In this document: in pieces, positions 56,163 through 64,000 of the stretch | Layout: every line of letters starts with the position of its first letter | Numbering within the stretch: the stretch's first letter is position 1 | Source of the DNA: Pseudomonas putida | GTDB lineage: Bacteria; Pseudomonadota; Gammaproteobacteria; Pseudomonadales; Pseudomonadaceae | Direction: 5' to 3' | DNA length: 64,000 nucleotides | Assembly (NCBI GenBank): GCA_029953615.1 | Contig: CP124529.1 | Coordinates: 5,700,017 to 5,764,016 of the forward strand | Made by a program: the position numbers and the translations under genes | The notes under the pieces: generated by a model | What the model saw: only the letters and a program-made list of their open reading frames with translations | Database searches by the model: none | What the model was told of the DNA's origin: nothing

Positions 56163-57131
56163 TCAGAGTGCCGCGTCCACCTTTTTGGCTGCGTCTTCGC
56201 TGACCCAGCTGTGCCAGACCTCGGGGTGCTCCTTGAGGAACAACCTGGCCAGTTCCGGCGACTCGATACGATCTTTGCTCATGCGCGCCAGGTTCTGGTT
56301 CAGCAGATCGATCGGCAGATTTACCTTTTCCAGCACCGCCACCAGTTCCGGCGCCTGCTCATGGAAGGCCTTCGACAGGCCCACCTTGATAGTCAGGGTT
56401 TTATCCACGCCTGGCTTCTCGTCCAGCTTGACCAGGTCGACCAGCCCCATCAGCGGCGTCGGCGACCAGTAGTAGAACAGGATCGGCTCGCCACGCTTGT
56501 AGCTCGACAACACGGCGGCATCCAGTGCCGGGCCGGTGCCCGGGCGGAAGTTGGTGTAGCTGCTTTCCAGGCCGTAGCGCTTGAGCATCTCGCTGTTGTC
56601 CAGCTCGCAAGTCCAGCCGGCCGGGCAATTGTAGAAGCGCCCCTTGTCCGGTTCTTCCGGGTCCTTGAATACCTGGGCGTATTGCCCAAGATCGGCGATG
56701 GTCTTGAGGTTGGGTGCCTTGGCTTCGAGTTTGCGCCTGGCATCGCCTTCGATCACATAGCGCGGTACATACCAGCCTTCGACCGCGCCAACGACCGGCG
56801 CGCCGACGCCAACCACCTTGCCGGCGGCCGCAGCCTTGTTCCAGACCTCGCTGCGCCCTACCCACTCTTCGGCAAAAACCTGGATATCGTTGCTGCTCAG
56901 GGCGTTTTCCATGGAGATGGAATTACCTGGCAGGCTGTCGGTCTCGCAGCCATAACCGTTTTGCAGCACGAACTGCATCACATCCGTGAGCAGCATCCCG
57001 CTTTCCCAGTTCAAACCGGCGAATTTCACCGGTTTGCCAGACTCGCACCAACCGGCCGCCTGGCTGGCGCCAGCGGCCGCCAGCAGCCCGAAAGATAGTG
57101 TCGTGGTCAGCAGAGCCTTTGTAATTTTCAT
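56163..57131 (-). CDS. ABC transporter glycine betaine-type substrate-binding protein
   Basis: 322 residues with signal peptide MKITKALLTTTLSFGLLAAA to about residue 26. OpuAC-type fold: PVKFAGLNWESGMLLTDVMQ, aromatic-cage residues such as WYVPRYVIEG and FYYWSPTPLMGLVDLVKLDE, and a disulphide-like pair NCPAGWTCELD. GGGAGC precedes the ATG at 57131. Likely ligand is a quaternary amine or an imidazole amine; with the HutH homologue next to it, a histidine derivative is conceivable. Confidence 0.9.
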   Translation of the reverse strand: MKITKALLTTTLSFGLLAAAGASQAAGWCESGKPVKFAGLNWESGMLLTDVMQFVLQNGYGCETDSLPGNSISMENALSSNDIQVFAEEWVGRSEVWNKAAAAGKVVGVGAPVVGAVEGWYVPRYVIEGDARRKLEAKAPNLKTIADLGQYAQVFKDPEEPDKGRFYNCPAGWTCELDNSEMLKRYGLESSYTNFRPGTGPALDAAVLSSYKRGEPILFYYWSPTPLMGLVDLVKLDEKPGVDKTLTIKVGLSKAFHEQAPELVAVLEKVNLPIDLLNQNLARMSKDRIESPELARLFLKEHPEVWHSWVSEDAAKKVDAAL

Positions 57132-57330
57132 TGTGACGCTCCCAAACAAGAACATGAATTGCAGCAGTCGAGGGCATCCGGCCCAATGAGGGTCGCCAAA
57201 CGGGCTGATGAGCCTTGCAATCGGCATCGGCGTGGCACCTGTGATCAGTGGCCACTGCGCAGGAGAAATATTTCACAACCTCAAAAAAGGATAAAATAAT
57301 ATGTCCTGATGTATCACCACGGAAAAACCT

Positions 57331-58246
57331 ATGAAGTTCACATTGCGACAACTGCGCTATGCGCTCGCAGCGGCCAAGCACGGGAACCTGACGACTGCCG
57401 CCATGGAACTTCATGTTTCACAGCCCTCCATTTCGGCGGCCATCACCGAACTGGAAGAGGTGCTGGGCCAATCGACTTTTCGTGCGCCAGCGAGGCCTCG
57501 GCATCTCGCTGACCCCGTTCGGTCGTACCGTCATGGTCCAGGCCCGTCGCGTTCTGAGCGAGGCGCGGACCTTTGCCGAAATCAATGCCAATGCCGGGGA
57601 GTGTGTCGGAGAACTGGTGGTCGGGTGTTTCGAAGACCTGGCCCCTTATTGCCTGCCACAAATCGTGCGGCGGATGCAGGAGTCCTGCCCGAGGGTCACG
57701 GTCGACATGCGCGAAGGCAGCTTCGATTATGTTGGCAAGCGGCTGAGCGAGGGCGCGATAGAACTGGCAATCACCTACGACCTGGGTCTACCACCGAACA
57801 CTCAATGCACTCAGCTGTGTCAGCTGACGGCTCAGGTACTGCTGTCGGCCGATCACCCGTTGGCCAAGGAGTCGCGCGTCAGTCTCGAAGCGCTAGCCGC
57901 ATACACCCTGGTCGTCACCGACCAGGTCCACAGCTGGCAGCATGTACTGGACCTGTTCAGCTTCCACGATCTCTCACCCGCCGCTGTGCACCGTGTGCGC
58001 ACGTTCGAGTTGCAGCGTAGCCTCGTCGCCAACGGGTTTGGCGTAGCGCTGATCTATACCCGGCCATTTGGTGACCGTAGTTATGACGGTCAGGCGCTGG
58101 TATGCAGGCCGACACTGGAGAAACTGCCAACACATAGCATCGTATTGGCGCATGATCAGCGCTATCCGCTGACACCTTCGGCTGAGGCATTCAAGGAGCT
58201 GGCGGTGGCGTGGTTCGCGGAACGACCGTCGTTTGCGTCCGAATGA
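57331..58246 (+). pseudogene. LysR-family regulator, frameshifted
   Basis: The first frame (57331 on) encodes MKFTLRQLRYALAAAKHGNL then TTAAMELHVSQPSIS and AAITELEEVLGQS; from about 57475 the next frame continues LFVRQRGLGISLTPFGR and a full effector domain (GELVVGCFEDLAPYCLPQIV) to 58246. One inserted A in CAATCG-A-CTTTTC restores a protein of about 305 residues. Divergent from the ABC/lyase operon, so it is its likely regulator. If the lesion is real, the operon has lost control. Confidence 0.82.
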
Positions 58247-58311
58247 AGCTACCCTGCTCGCCCCCGTCATGACGTGGGCGCCGTCATTGGATCAAGCTGG
58301 CTACAGCAGCT

Positions 58312-58830
58312 TCAACCCAGCGGTGATTGGCTTGGCTCCGCCTCCTCCTGCCTGAAAATACGCAATCCGCGCGCCTGATAATTTTGCAGCGCGGCAGGAT
58401 GGTCAAATGTGCATGTATGTACCCACACCCGCTCTGTACCGGGCCATTCCCACGCAGACCGAATAGCGTGACTCAGTAGCGCTCCGCCAAAGCCTCCCCC
58501 CAGGAACTGGGGTGCCAGGCCAAAGTAGCGGATTTCGCAGTTGCAGCCGTCGGGGCGATAAAGTTCGTAATAGCCGGCTATCGCACCTCGGTGATAGGCA
58601 ACCCAGGTACGGTGGCACTCCTGTTCAACGAGTGCCTGCCATTCGGCACTACTCCAGCCATCAAGATCGCCCCACTCCCAAGGCGTTCCTACCAGCTTGT
58701 AGAGAAACCGGTTGAACGCCCCCTGAGGCACTTCACATTCGATGACCTGAAGGTCATGACGCTGGGGTTTTTCCTTCAGCTCGCAAGCCGAGGTCATTTC
58801 CAGGTAATAAGTGATGCAAGACCGTTCCAT
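58312..58830 (-). CDS. GNAT family N-acetyltransferase
   Basis: 172 residues. The motif A region is RYFGLAPQFLGGGFGGALLS (Q-x-x-G-x-G), then HPAALQNYQARGLRIFRQEE, typical of stand-alone GNATs. Substrate unknown. It has an independent position next to repetitive DNA. Confidence 0.82.
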   Translation of the reverse strand: MERSCITYYLEMTSACELKEKPQRHDLQVIECEVPQGAFNRFLYKLVGTPWEWGDLDGWSSAEWQALVEQECHRTWVAYHRGAIAGYYELYRPDGCNCEIRYFGLAPQFLGGGFGGALLSHAIRSAWEWPGTERVWVHTCTFDHPAALQNYQARGLRIFRQEEAEPSQSPLG

Positions 58831-58938
58831 CGTAGACTCTCTGCGTCTTCCCGTTAGCGATCAGCCAAGCATGCCAGCAGCGGCTCCACGGCGGCTACAC
58901 CTGATGTCTGCTTCAGCTGGAAAGCAAATCCGGCAAGT

Positions 58939-59395
58939 GAGCCGGGCTCCCACAGGGACCACGAAATCCTTAGCCCTGCGCAGTCACTGTGGGAGATTAC
59001 CTAGCCCTCTGGGCTGCGCTGTCGCACAGGGACTAATGTTCGAGAGCGTTCACGGTCCCTTGTGGGAGCGGGCGTGCCCGCGAACACCGGCGGAGCCGGT
59101 GCCATACACCGCGTTTGCCGTTTCGCGGGCACGCCCGCTCCCACAGAACCCTGCTAATCAGTGATTTATGTGTTGTTCCATGAGAGCCGGGCTCCCACAG
59201 GGACCGCGAAATCCTTAGCCCTGCGCCGTCACTGTGGGAGATTACCTAGCCCTCTGGGCTGCGCTGTCGCACAGGGAATAATGTTCGAGAGCGTTCACGG
59301 TCCCTTGTGGGAGCGGGCGTGCCCGCGAACACCGGCGGAGCCGGTGCCATACACCGCGTTTGCCGTTTCGCGGGCACGCCCGCTCCCACAGAACC
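58939..59395. repeat. Tandem 212-bp direct repeat containing REP pairs
   Basis: Copy 1 (58939-59150) and copy 2 (59184-59395) are almost identical (about three differences) and separated by 33 bp. Each ends with two REP elements facing each other, tgtgggagcgggcgtgcccg and its inverse, around a ccggcggagccgg hairpin. Open frames through the region are accidental. It fills most of 58831-59446, which has no gene. Confidence 0.88.
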
Positions 59396-59409
59396 AACGT
59401 GTAAACGAC

Positions 59410-59434
59410 CACCGGGCTCGATATCGGCCCGGTG
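59410..59434. terminator. Hairpin after the TonB receptor gene
   Basis: An 8-bp stem CACCGGGC / GCCCGGTG with a 9-base loop, 13 bp beyond the receptor stop. An ATTTT run follows on the plus strand; the minus-strand side is only moderately T-rich. Confidence 0.5.
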
Positions 59435-59446
59435 ATTTTCACCACC

Positions 59447-61885
59447 TTACCAATTGTGCGTATAACTGGCAGTCAACACGGTGCCTGGTGCCGGCAAGTG
59501 GCTGGTGTTGTTGTTATTGCGCAGCAACTGGCTGTAGAGCGGGTAGTAGTCGCGATTGAACAGGTTCTGGATGCCGACGCTGACCTTGTCGTCAGGGGTG
59601 ACCTGGTACTGGCTGACCAGGTCCACTGTCGTGTAGGTACTCACCTGATGCCGGCCAAAGCTGTCCACGCCATCGAGCCTGTAGTCCTTGGCGTCAAAGA
59701 ACGTGGCCTGCAGGCGGTTGCTCCAGTCCAGTGTCGGCTTGTACTGGACGTAGGCAGTCAGCTTCAGGGGCGGAACGCGATAGCCGGTCATGTCCTGCCA
59801 ACCTTTACCGTCCGGTTTCTCTCGCCCACGCATCCACGTCGCACTTCCCCCTGCGCCCCACACCGCATCGTCCGATAGCCAATCGGCGCTGGCTTCAGCC
59901 CCGTAGATGCGCTCCTTGGTGCGGGTCAGAATCAGGCCATTGTTGAAACTTTGCACGTCCCCCAGTTTGGAGGTGGTGTAGAACAGGGCCAGGGTGCCCA
60001 GGGTGTTGCTGCCCAGCTCGCCTCGCCAACCAAGTTCGTAGTTGTTGGTTTTGACCGGCTCCAGGTTCGATGCGTCGATGTCGAAGCCGCGGCGCGCATT
60101 GCGCAGTTGAATGCCCACGTCAGGCAACTGGAAGCCCTGGCTGAAGGAAGCGTAGATTTCCTGGCCGAGTACCGGCGAATAGACGATGCCTAGGTTCGAC
60201 AGCACCGCATCGTAATGAATCTCTCCCCCCTTCACCGCAACAGGGGCGGCAGCCCTGGATTCGGACAACGGGACGAAGTCATCGAATTCGGCGGTGGAGT
60301 ATTCATAGCGCAGGCCACCGTCGACCGACCAATGCTCATCGAAGCGATGCTGTAGCTGGGCGAACGCACCGGCGCTTCGGGTCTTGAGCGGCGGCATGTA
60401 GGTGAGCTTGCCAGTCTTGTCGAAGACCAGGCCGCCACTGGCGTCGTAAGCCGCAGGGTCGAAGACGTCGAGCGGCATGTCACTGCGCTCCTGGTTATAG
60501 TCGCCCCCCCACACCAATTCGGTGCTCCCGCTATCGCCAAGTGGCGTGCGCAGGGTCAGGCGGCTACCGAAAACTTCGCTGTTCTGCATGATCTGGTCGA
60601 CGTTGCCGCCACGCGTGGCAACGGCCCGGGCGTCGAACGGGGTGAAGCGGGTGAAGTAGTCCCGGTAATACACCTGGGCAGAAAGCCGGCTGCCGAGAAT
60701 GTCGAGATGCTCGTACTCCAGGTTCAGCAGTGTGTTGCGAATGCGGTTCTGTTCGTCGAGATCCAGGCCCTTGATCGCATTGGCCGGCACCGAGCCTGCG
60801 GGGAGTTTCGCGACGCTTGGGTCGGTAGCATAGTCGGTGTCCTGGAGTGCATCGTAATGGCTGACGGCAAGCTGGATTCGCTGGTTCTCGTCAATGTGCA
60901 GCCCCAGCTTGCCGCCAATGTTGTAGATGTTCGAATCGAACAGGTCGCCCTGACTGGGCTCTGGAGCGATCCGGTCGCCGTGTGCATCGTACGAGGCACC
61001 GATGTGACGGGTACCGAAGTCGAACGCGTAGTCCACCGCGCCCTGAGAGCCGGCGAAATACTGCTGGAACTGCCCCCCCAGGCCATCGCTGCCCAGGCGG
61101 GTAACTGGCGAGGTCGCGCTCAGGCTGGTTTCGGCACGGTTTTCGCCACCAGCAGGCCGGGTGGTGATGGAGATGATGCCCCCAGTGGCGCCGCTACCGT
61201 AGATGGCGCTGCTGCCACGAATGACTTCGACCCGTTCGATCAGTGCCGGGTCGATGTTGGCCAGGTTGCGCGAAGAGTCACGGTTGGTATTGAGCGGCAC
61301 TCCGTCGACCATGACCAACATGCTGCGCCCGCGCAGGGTCTGGCCATACTCGGTGACGGTGCGGCTGGAGTCGGACATGCCCGGAATCGCCTTGGCCAGT
61401 ACCGTGGCCAGGCTCTCTGAACCCTGGCGCAGCTCCTGCAGTTGTTCATGCTCGAGCACGGTGGATTGCCGCGTCGCGGACACCAGGCTGCTGCTGGTGC
61501 GCGAGGCCGTGATTTCCATCTGCGCCATTTCCACGGGCACGCTCTGGGTTTCGCGACTGGAGGCAGGGGCAGCTTGCGCGATGATGACGAAGGTGCGCTC
61601 ATCCTTGGCCTGTACTTGCAAGCCACTGTCCTTGAGCAACGTTTGAAGTGCTTCTTCGGCTGTAAACCGCCCTTTCACCGCGGGCGCGTTTCGGCCGGCA
61701 CCGAGATCGCTGGCAAAGATGATCTGGACTGCAGACTGCTGCGCAAGGGCGTTGATGGCCTCCCCCAGTGGCGCGGCAGGGAGGTCCACGTCCACCCTTT
61801 CCTGGCCCTGGGCCGACATTGCGATGAGCAGGCTACTGGCAAGCAATGACAGGCGTAGTTGGCGACTGCGGAGGGGGAAATGCAC
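59447..61885 (-). CDS. TonB-dependent receptor with STN domain
   Basis: 812 residues. Signal peptide (LSLLASSLLIAMSAQGQ), STN domain (about 30-105; VDLPAAPLGEAINALAQQSA), plug (VLEHEQLQELRQGSESLATV; RVEVIRGSSAIYGSGATGGI) and barrel ending NRDYYPLY ... ASYTHNW with a terminal aromatic residue. It resembles hydroxamate/rhizobactin-aerobactin-type receptors (IutA/RhtA group), though the ligand is uncertain. The start is a GTG at 61885 behind AAGGAACTCGAGAC; the open frame runs 15 codons further. Fed by the FecI/FecR pair upstream. Confidence 0.9.
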   Translation of the reverse strand: MHFPLRSRQLRLSLLASSLLIAMSAQGQERVDVDLPAAPLGEAINALAQQSAVQIIFASDLGAGRNAPAVKGRFTAEEALQTLLKDSGLQVQAKDERTFVIIAQAAPASSRETQSVPVEMAQMEITASRTSSSLVSATRQSTVLEHEQLQELRQGSESLATVLAKAIPGMSDSSRTVTEYGQTLRGRSMLVMVDGVPLNTNRDSSRNLANIDPALIERVEVIRGSSAIYGSGATGGIISITTRPAGGENRAETSLSATSPVTRLGSDGLGGQFQQYFAGSQGAVDYAFDFGTRHIGASYDAHGDRIAPEPSQGDLFDSNIYNIGGKLGLHIDENQRIQLAVSHYDALQDTDYATDPSVAKLPAGSVPANAIKGLDLDEQNRIRNTLLNLEYEHLDILGSRLSAQVYYRDYFTRFTPFDARAVATRGGNVDQIMQNSEVFGSRLTLRTPLGDSGSTELVWGGDYNQERSDMPLDVFDPAAYDASGGLVFDKTGKLTYMPPLKTRSAGAFAQLQHRFDEHWSVDGGLRYEYSTAEFDDFVPLSESRAAAPVAVKGGEIHYDAVLSNLGIVYSPVLGQEIYASFSQGFQLPDVGIQLRNARRGFDIDASNLEPVKTNNYELGWRGELGSNTLGTLALFYTTSKLGDVQSFNNGLILTRTKERIYGAEASADWLSDDAVWGAGGSATWMRGREKPDGKGWQDMTGYRVPPLKLTAYVQYKPTLDWSNRLQATFFDAKDYRLDGVDSFGRHQVSTYTTVDLVSQYQVTPDDKVSVGIQNLFNRDYYPLYSQLLRNNNNTSHLPAPGTVLTASYTHNW

Positions 61886-61962
61886 GTCTCGAGTTCCTTT
61901 TTCTGGTTGGCTTTTTTCAATAGCCGCCACGGGAATCAGGAAACCCTACCTGCGCCTGAGAA

Positions 61963-62800
61963 TTATTTTCTTGTCGATTTACGTTGAATCCGCACGCTGC
62001 CATCCGCTTGCTTCAACACGGCGACTGGCAGGATGCTGGGTAACAGATCCAGCAGCAGGTCGACATTGTGCGCCTCGAAGACCCCTGTCACCTTGAGTGC
62101 AGCCAGGCTCGGGTCGCTCAGCTCGATGGATGCCTTGCGATAGTGACGCAGCAACGACACCGCTTCATCCAGCGGCGTCTGCTCGAACACGATGCGATCA
62201 TCTTTCCAGGCCATCGCCTTCGCGGCATCGACCCTCGCCACTGGCATCAGTTGCCCGCCAATCGAGTCGACCTGTTGCCCCGGCCTGAGGGTGACAGGCG
62301 CTTGCGCTGCGCCAGCCACGGCGACGTCCACGCGGCCACGGGCCAGGGTCACACGAACCGCGTCGTCATCCAGGCGGCGCACATTGAACAGCGTACCGAG
62401 CACCTCGACTTTTGCCAGGCCAGCTGACACTACGAAGGGGCGGTACACCGCCGAGGACACATCGAAGAGCGCCTGCACCGGCGCGCAGGTCGACTTCGCG
62501 GCTGAGCAGGCGCCAACTGATAGCGAGCTGCGTGTTACTGTCGAGCAGGAGTTTGCTGCCATCGCTCAGCAGCACAGCGCGGCGCTCACCTGTGGCGGTA
62601 GCGAAACGCTCGCTCTTGTAGGCGGGGTTCAGCCAGGCCAGGGCGGCAAAGGCGATCGCCACCGCTAGCGCGATACCTGCTGACTTTACCGCCCTGGAGG
62701 GCGCTGGCCTGGACGGCGGCAAGGGGAACAGGTGCTTGAGCGCTTCCCGGTGTCGCTCAAGCGCCTCGTCCAGTGGCGCCTGTTCGGGCTGCCTGGTCAT
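61963..62800 (-). pseudogene. FecR-family regulator, frameshifted
   Basis: Starting at 62800 (MTRQPEQAPLDEALERHREA) the first frame covers the DUF4880 part, a membrane helix (GIALAVAIAFAALAWLNPAY) and GERRAVLLSDGSKLLLDSNT up to SREVDLRAG. It then switches frame near 62476 into QALFDVSSAVYRPFVVSAGL and on to the stop at 61963. One extra base (or two lost) accounts for it; restored length is about 279. The ATG overlaps the sigma stop. Without repair the periplasmic signalling half would be missing. Confidence 0.82.
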
Positions 62801-63321
62801 GGATGCACCTCGTCGCGCCCAAGCCGTTGCCTGCACGCCGCCAACCCCAGGCGCAGGTGCTTTTCTACAGTCTTGATGGAAATACCGAGGCGAGCGGCTA
62901 CTTCGGCCTGGGGAATTTCGTGAACCTTGTGCATGACAAAAACGGCCTGGCAGCGCGGTGGAAGGTCTGCGATAGCGCTCACGAGCAGTTGAAACTCGCG
63001 CTCGGCGTCATACCGGCTCATCGGGGTGGCTGCCGGGCAGGCTACCTCAGGGAGTTCGGCAACTGCCTCTACCCAGGCGCCTCGGCGGCGATCACTACGA
63101 TAGCGGCTCACAGCGGTATCGTTGGAGATTTTTCGAAGCAAAGCCAGCGGGGTCCGCACGTCTTCTTTCTCACCGCGCTCCAGCAACTGCACGCACACAT
63201 CATGCACGACATCGCGCGCCATGCTTCTGTCACCGAAGCGTCGGCGAATGTGCTCCACCAGTTCGTCATAGTGACGTACCAATGTAGACAGCAGCGTCGG
63301 TTTGGCGGGATCGAACGACAC
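62797..63321 (-). CDS. ECF sigma factor, FecI type
   Basis: 174 residues with region 2 (about 10-75; RRRFGDRSMARDVVHDVCVQ) and region 4 (about 118-168; LPPRCQAVFVMHKVHEIPQA, then EVAARLGISIKTVEKHLR). The start is a GTG at 63321 behind AGGATGC. Drives the adjacent TonB receptor. A Fur-like A/T segment is upstream at 63369. Confidence 0.9.
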   Translation of the reverse strand: MSFDPAKPTLLSTLVRHYDELVEHIRRRFGDRSMARDVVHDVCVQLLERGEKEDVRTPLALLRKISNDTAVSRYRSDRRRGAWVEAVAELPEVACPAATPMSRYDAEREFQLLVSAIADLPPRCQAVFVMHKVHEIPQAEVAARLGISIKTVEKHLRLGLAACRQRLGRDEVHP

Positions 63322-63368
63322 GATGCATCCTGGAAGAGGGCTAGGCGCCGAAAAGAGGATGCAAGTGT

Positions 63369-63390
63369 AAATGAGAAATAGTTGCGAATA
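63369..63390. promoter_or_regulatory. Possible Fur-type site before the second fecI
   Basis: The segment AAATGAGAAATAGTTGCG contains the AATGAGAA core common in Pseudomonas Fur boxes, 48 bp upstream of the sigma start. The right half is weak. Confidence 0.4.
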
Positions 63391-63396
63391 AACAGG

Positions 63397-63801
63397 CTAC
63401 AGTGTCGAGCCCTGCTGATGGGCAGGAACCTGAGCCATCGTGAGGCCGTTGGCAATAGCACTGGCTTCAAGCTTTGCACGCTCTGCGTCGAGAAATACAT
63501 AGGCGGCTTGCAGCGTGGCGATCTTCGCTTGCACTTCGGCCATCTTGCTGGCGACAAGGGCCGCGCCCTGGGCGCAATCGATCGTGTTACCCCGCTTGGC
63601 GGCAAGGATGTCGCCGATCTCGGCGAGTGAAAAACCGCCGCACTGGGCAGTCTGGATGAAGGCCAGATCAACAACGGTCTGGTCGCTATAGCTGCGGTAG
63701 TTGTTGGCTTGCCGATGGGCCACGATCAGCCCCAGTTGCTCGTAATAGCGCACTGTATGGCGGCCGACTCCGCTGCGGCGTTCCAGCTCTCCGATATTCA
63801 C
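63397..63801 (-). CDS. MerR-family transcriptional regulator
   Basis: 134 residues. N-terminal MerR helix-turn-helix (MNIGELERRSGVGRHTVRYY, EQLGLI) and a dimer helix region (about 80-120). Effector part has only Cys54 and Cys76 (AQCGGFSL, IDCAQGA), not the CxxC set of CueR or CadR, so it may sense an aldehyde or electrophile instead of a metal. It is divergent from an SDR gene with a typical MerR promoter between. Confidence 0.85.
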   Translation of the reverse strand: MNIGELERRSGVGRHTVRYYEQLGLIVAHRQANNYRSYSDQTVVDLAFIQTAQCGGFSLAEIGDILAAKRGNTIDCAQGAALVASKMAEVQAKIATLQAAYVFLDAERAKLEASAIANGLTMAQVPAHQQGSTL

Positions 63802-63813
63802 AAGAAAAAGCCC

Positions 63814-63845
63814 TTGACTGTAGAGTACGCTCTACACCTTAGCCT
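63814..63845 (+). promoter_or_regulatory. MerR-type promoter with operator dyad
   Basis: TTGACT (63814-63819) and TAGCCT (63840-63845) are separated by 20 bp, longer than usual, and the spacer holds GTAGAG-tacg-CTCTAC, a 6+6 dyad. Stretched spacers with a central dyad are the hallmark of promoters activated by MerR proteins by DNA distortion. It reads toward the SDR gene at 63875. Confidence 0.7.
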
Positions 63846-63874
63846 GCGCCGATCATCCAGACAAGGATTCAGAC

Positions 63875-64000
63875 ATGAGCGTGGAATGCTTCGTTACAGG
63901 CGGCAGTGGGTTTGTGGGTCAGCACCTGTTGGCACATCTCACCGCAACAGGGCACACGACCCGGGTGCTTATGCGCAACCCCGAAAACATCGAGTATCTG
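63875..64000 (+). CDS. NAD-dependent epimerase/SDR, N-terminal 42 codons
   Basis: Reads MSVECFVTGGSGFVGQHLLA then HLTATGHTTRVLMRN; the TGGSGFVG motif is the NAD(P)-binding loop of extended SDRs (epimerase/dehydratase or dihydroflavonol-reductase type). AAGGATTCAGAC precedes the ATG. It runs beyond the window end and is the likely target of the divergent MerR regulator. Confidence 0.8.
   Translation, partial: MSVECFVTGGSGFVGQHLLAHLTATGHTTRVLMRNPENIEYL

Noticed and set aside
53401..57098. Very long plus-strand open frames opposite the lyase and ABC genes
   Set aside because: Antisense shadows; the minus-strand genes have family motifs, operon overlaps and ribosome sites.
58811..59559. Two plus-strand open frames of 117 and 132 codons through the REP repeats
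   Set aside because: They translate the duplicated REP DNA and contain the same accidental peptide twice.

Overview
The window looks like a chromosomal segment of a Pseudomonas of the P. putida group. The reasons are high GC, P. putida-type REP/BIME elements (tgtgggagcgggc / tgtaggagcggcc cores), DUF2790 and ANR-box logic, an nhaA leader riboswitch, and gene sets such as FecI/FecR/TonB receptors, BetT, TRAP-DctPQM and a hut-like ABC cluster. No rRNA, tRNA or CRISPR was seen.

Layout. (a) 1-5.5 kb: an oxygen/redox block with a beta-CASP hydrolase end, two tandem-domain universal stress proteins, a GNAT, a small protein, an Fe-S FNR-type regulator and an MgtC/DUF4010 membrane protein. Three TTGAT-N4-ATCAA-type boxes sit in its promoters. 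(b) 5.7-15.4 kb: an aldoxime-to-acid pathway. An AraC regulator is divergent from a 61-codon ORF, aldoxime dehydratase OxdA, an outer-membrane channel, a truncated hemoglobin, an amidase, Fe-type nitrile hydratase alpha and beta, its COG0523 activator, and a soluble PAS-PAS chemoreceptor-like protein. Flow would be aldoxime to nitrile (OxdA), to amide (NHase), to acid (amidase). (c) 15.6-18.4 kb: a PhoD-type phosphatase, then degraded DNA with an IS66 transposase tail that cuts the 5' end of a DUF2790 gene. (d) 18.4-23.6 kb: a copper-handling cluster (YHS-CopA, two DUF2933-type proteins, DUF5676, an ICMT-like methyltransferase, Met-rich periplasmic and small membrane proteins). (e) 23.7-27.6 kb: a rearranged accessory stretch (chimeric SDR, zinc-binding oxidoreductase, MRJP-like protein, gene stub, LysR). 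(f) 27.7-33.9 kb: an iron-uptake operon (FecI, FecR, TonB receptor, DUF3649, PepSY, DUF3325) behind a Fur-like box. (g) 34-41.2 kb: a TAXI-TRAP relic, BetT, NhaA with an nhaA-I-type leader, and a DctPQM TRAP system. (h) 42-45.9 kb: the Anbu proteasome-like operon (permuted ATP-grasp, alpha-E, transglutaminase, Anbu). (i) 46.2-51 kb: a tightly overlapped catabolic operon (PanE-like, VOC, MaoC, CaiB, AroE-like) opposite a LysR. (j) 51-58.8 kb: a formaldehyde-dehydrogenase-type enzyme, GNATs, and a HutH homologue with a ProVWX-type ABC transporter and LysR. (k) 58.9-64 kb: a 212-bp direct repeat with REP sequences, a second TonB/FecR/FecI set, and a MerR regulator divergent from an SDR.

The most unusual items are the HutH homologue that lacks the Ala-Ser-Gly MIO triad, the hemoglobin and chemoreceptor built into the aldoxime/nitrile cluster, and the concentration of single-indel frameshifts. 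Six genes (mgtC-like, PepSY, NrsF-like, VOC, LysR, FecR) each read cleanly in two abutting frames. Uncorrected sequencing indels may explain some of these as well as real decay.
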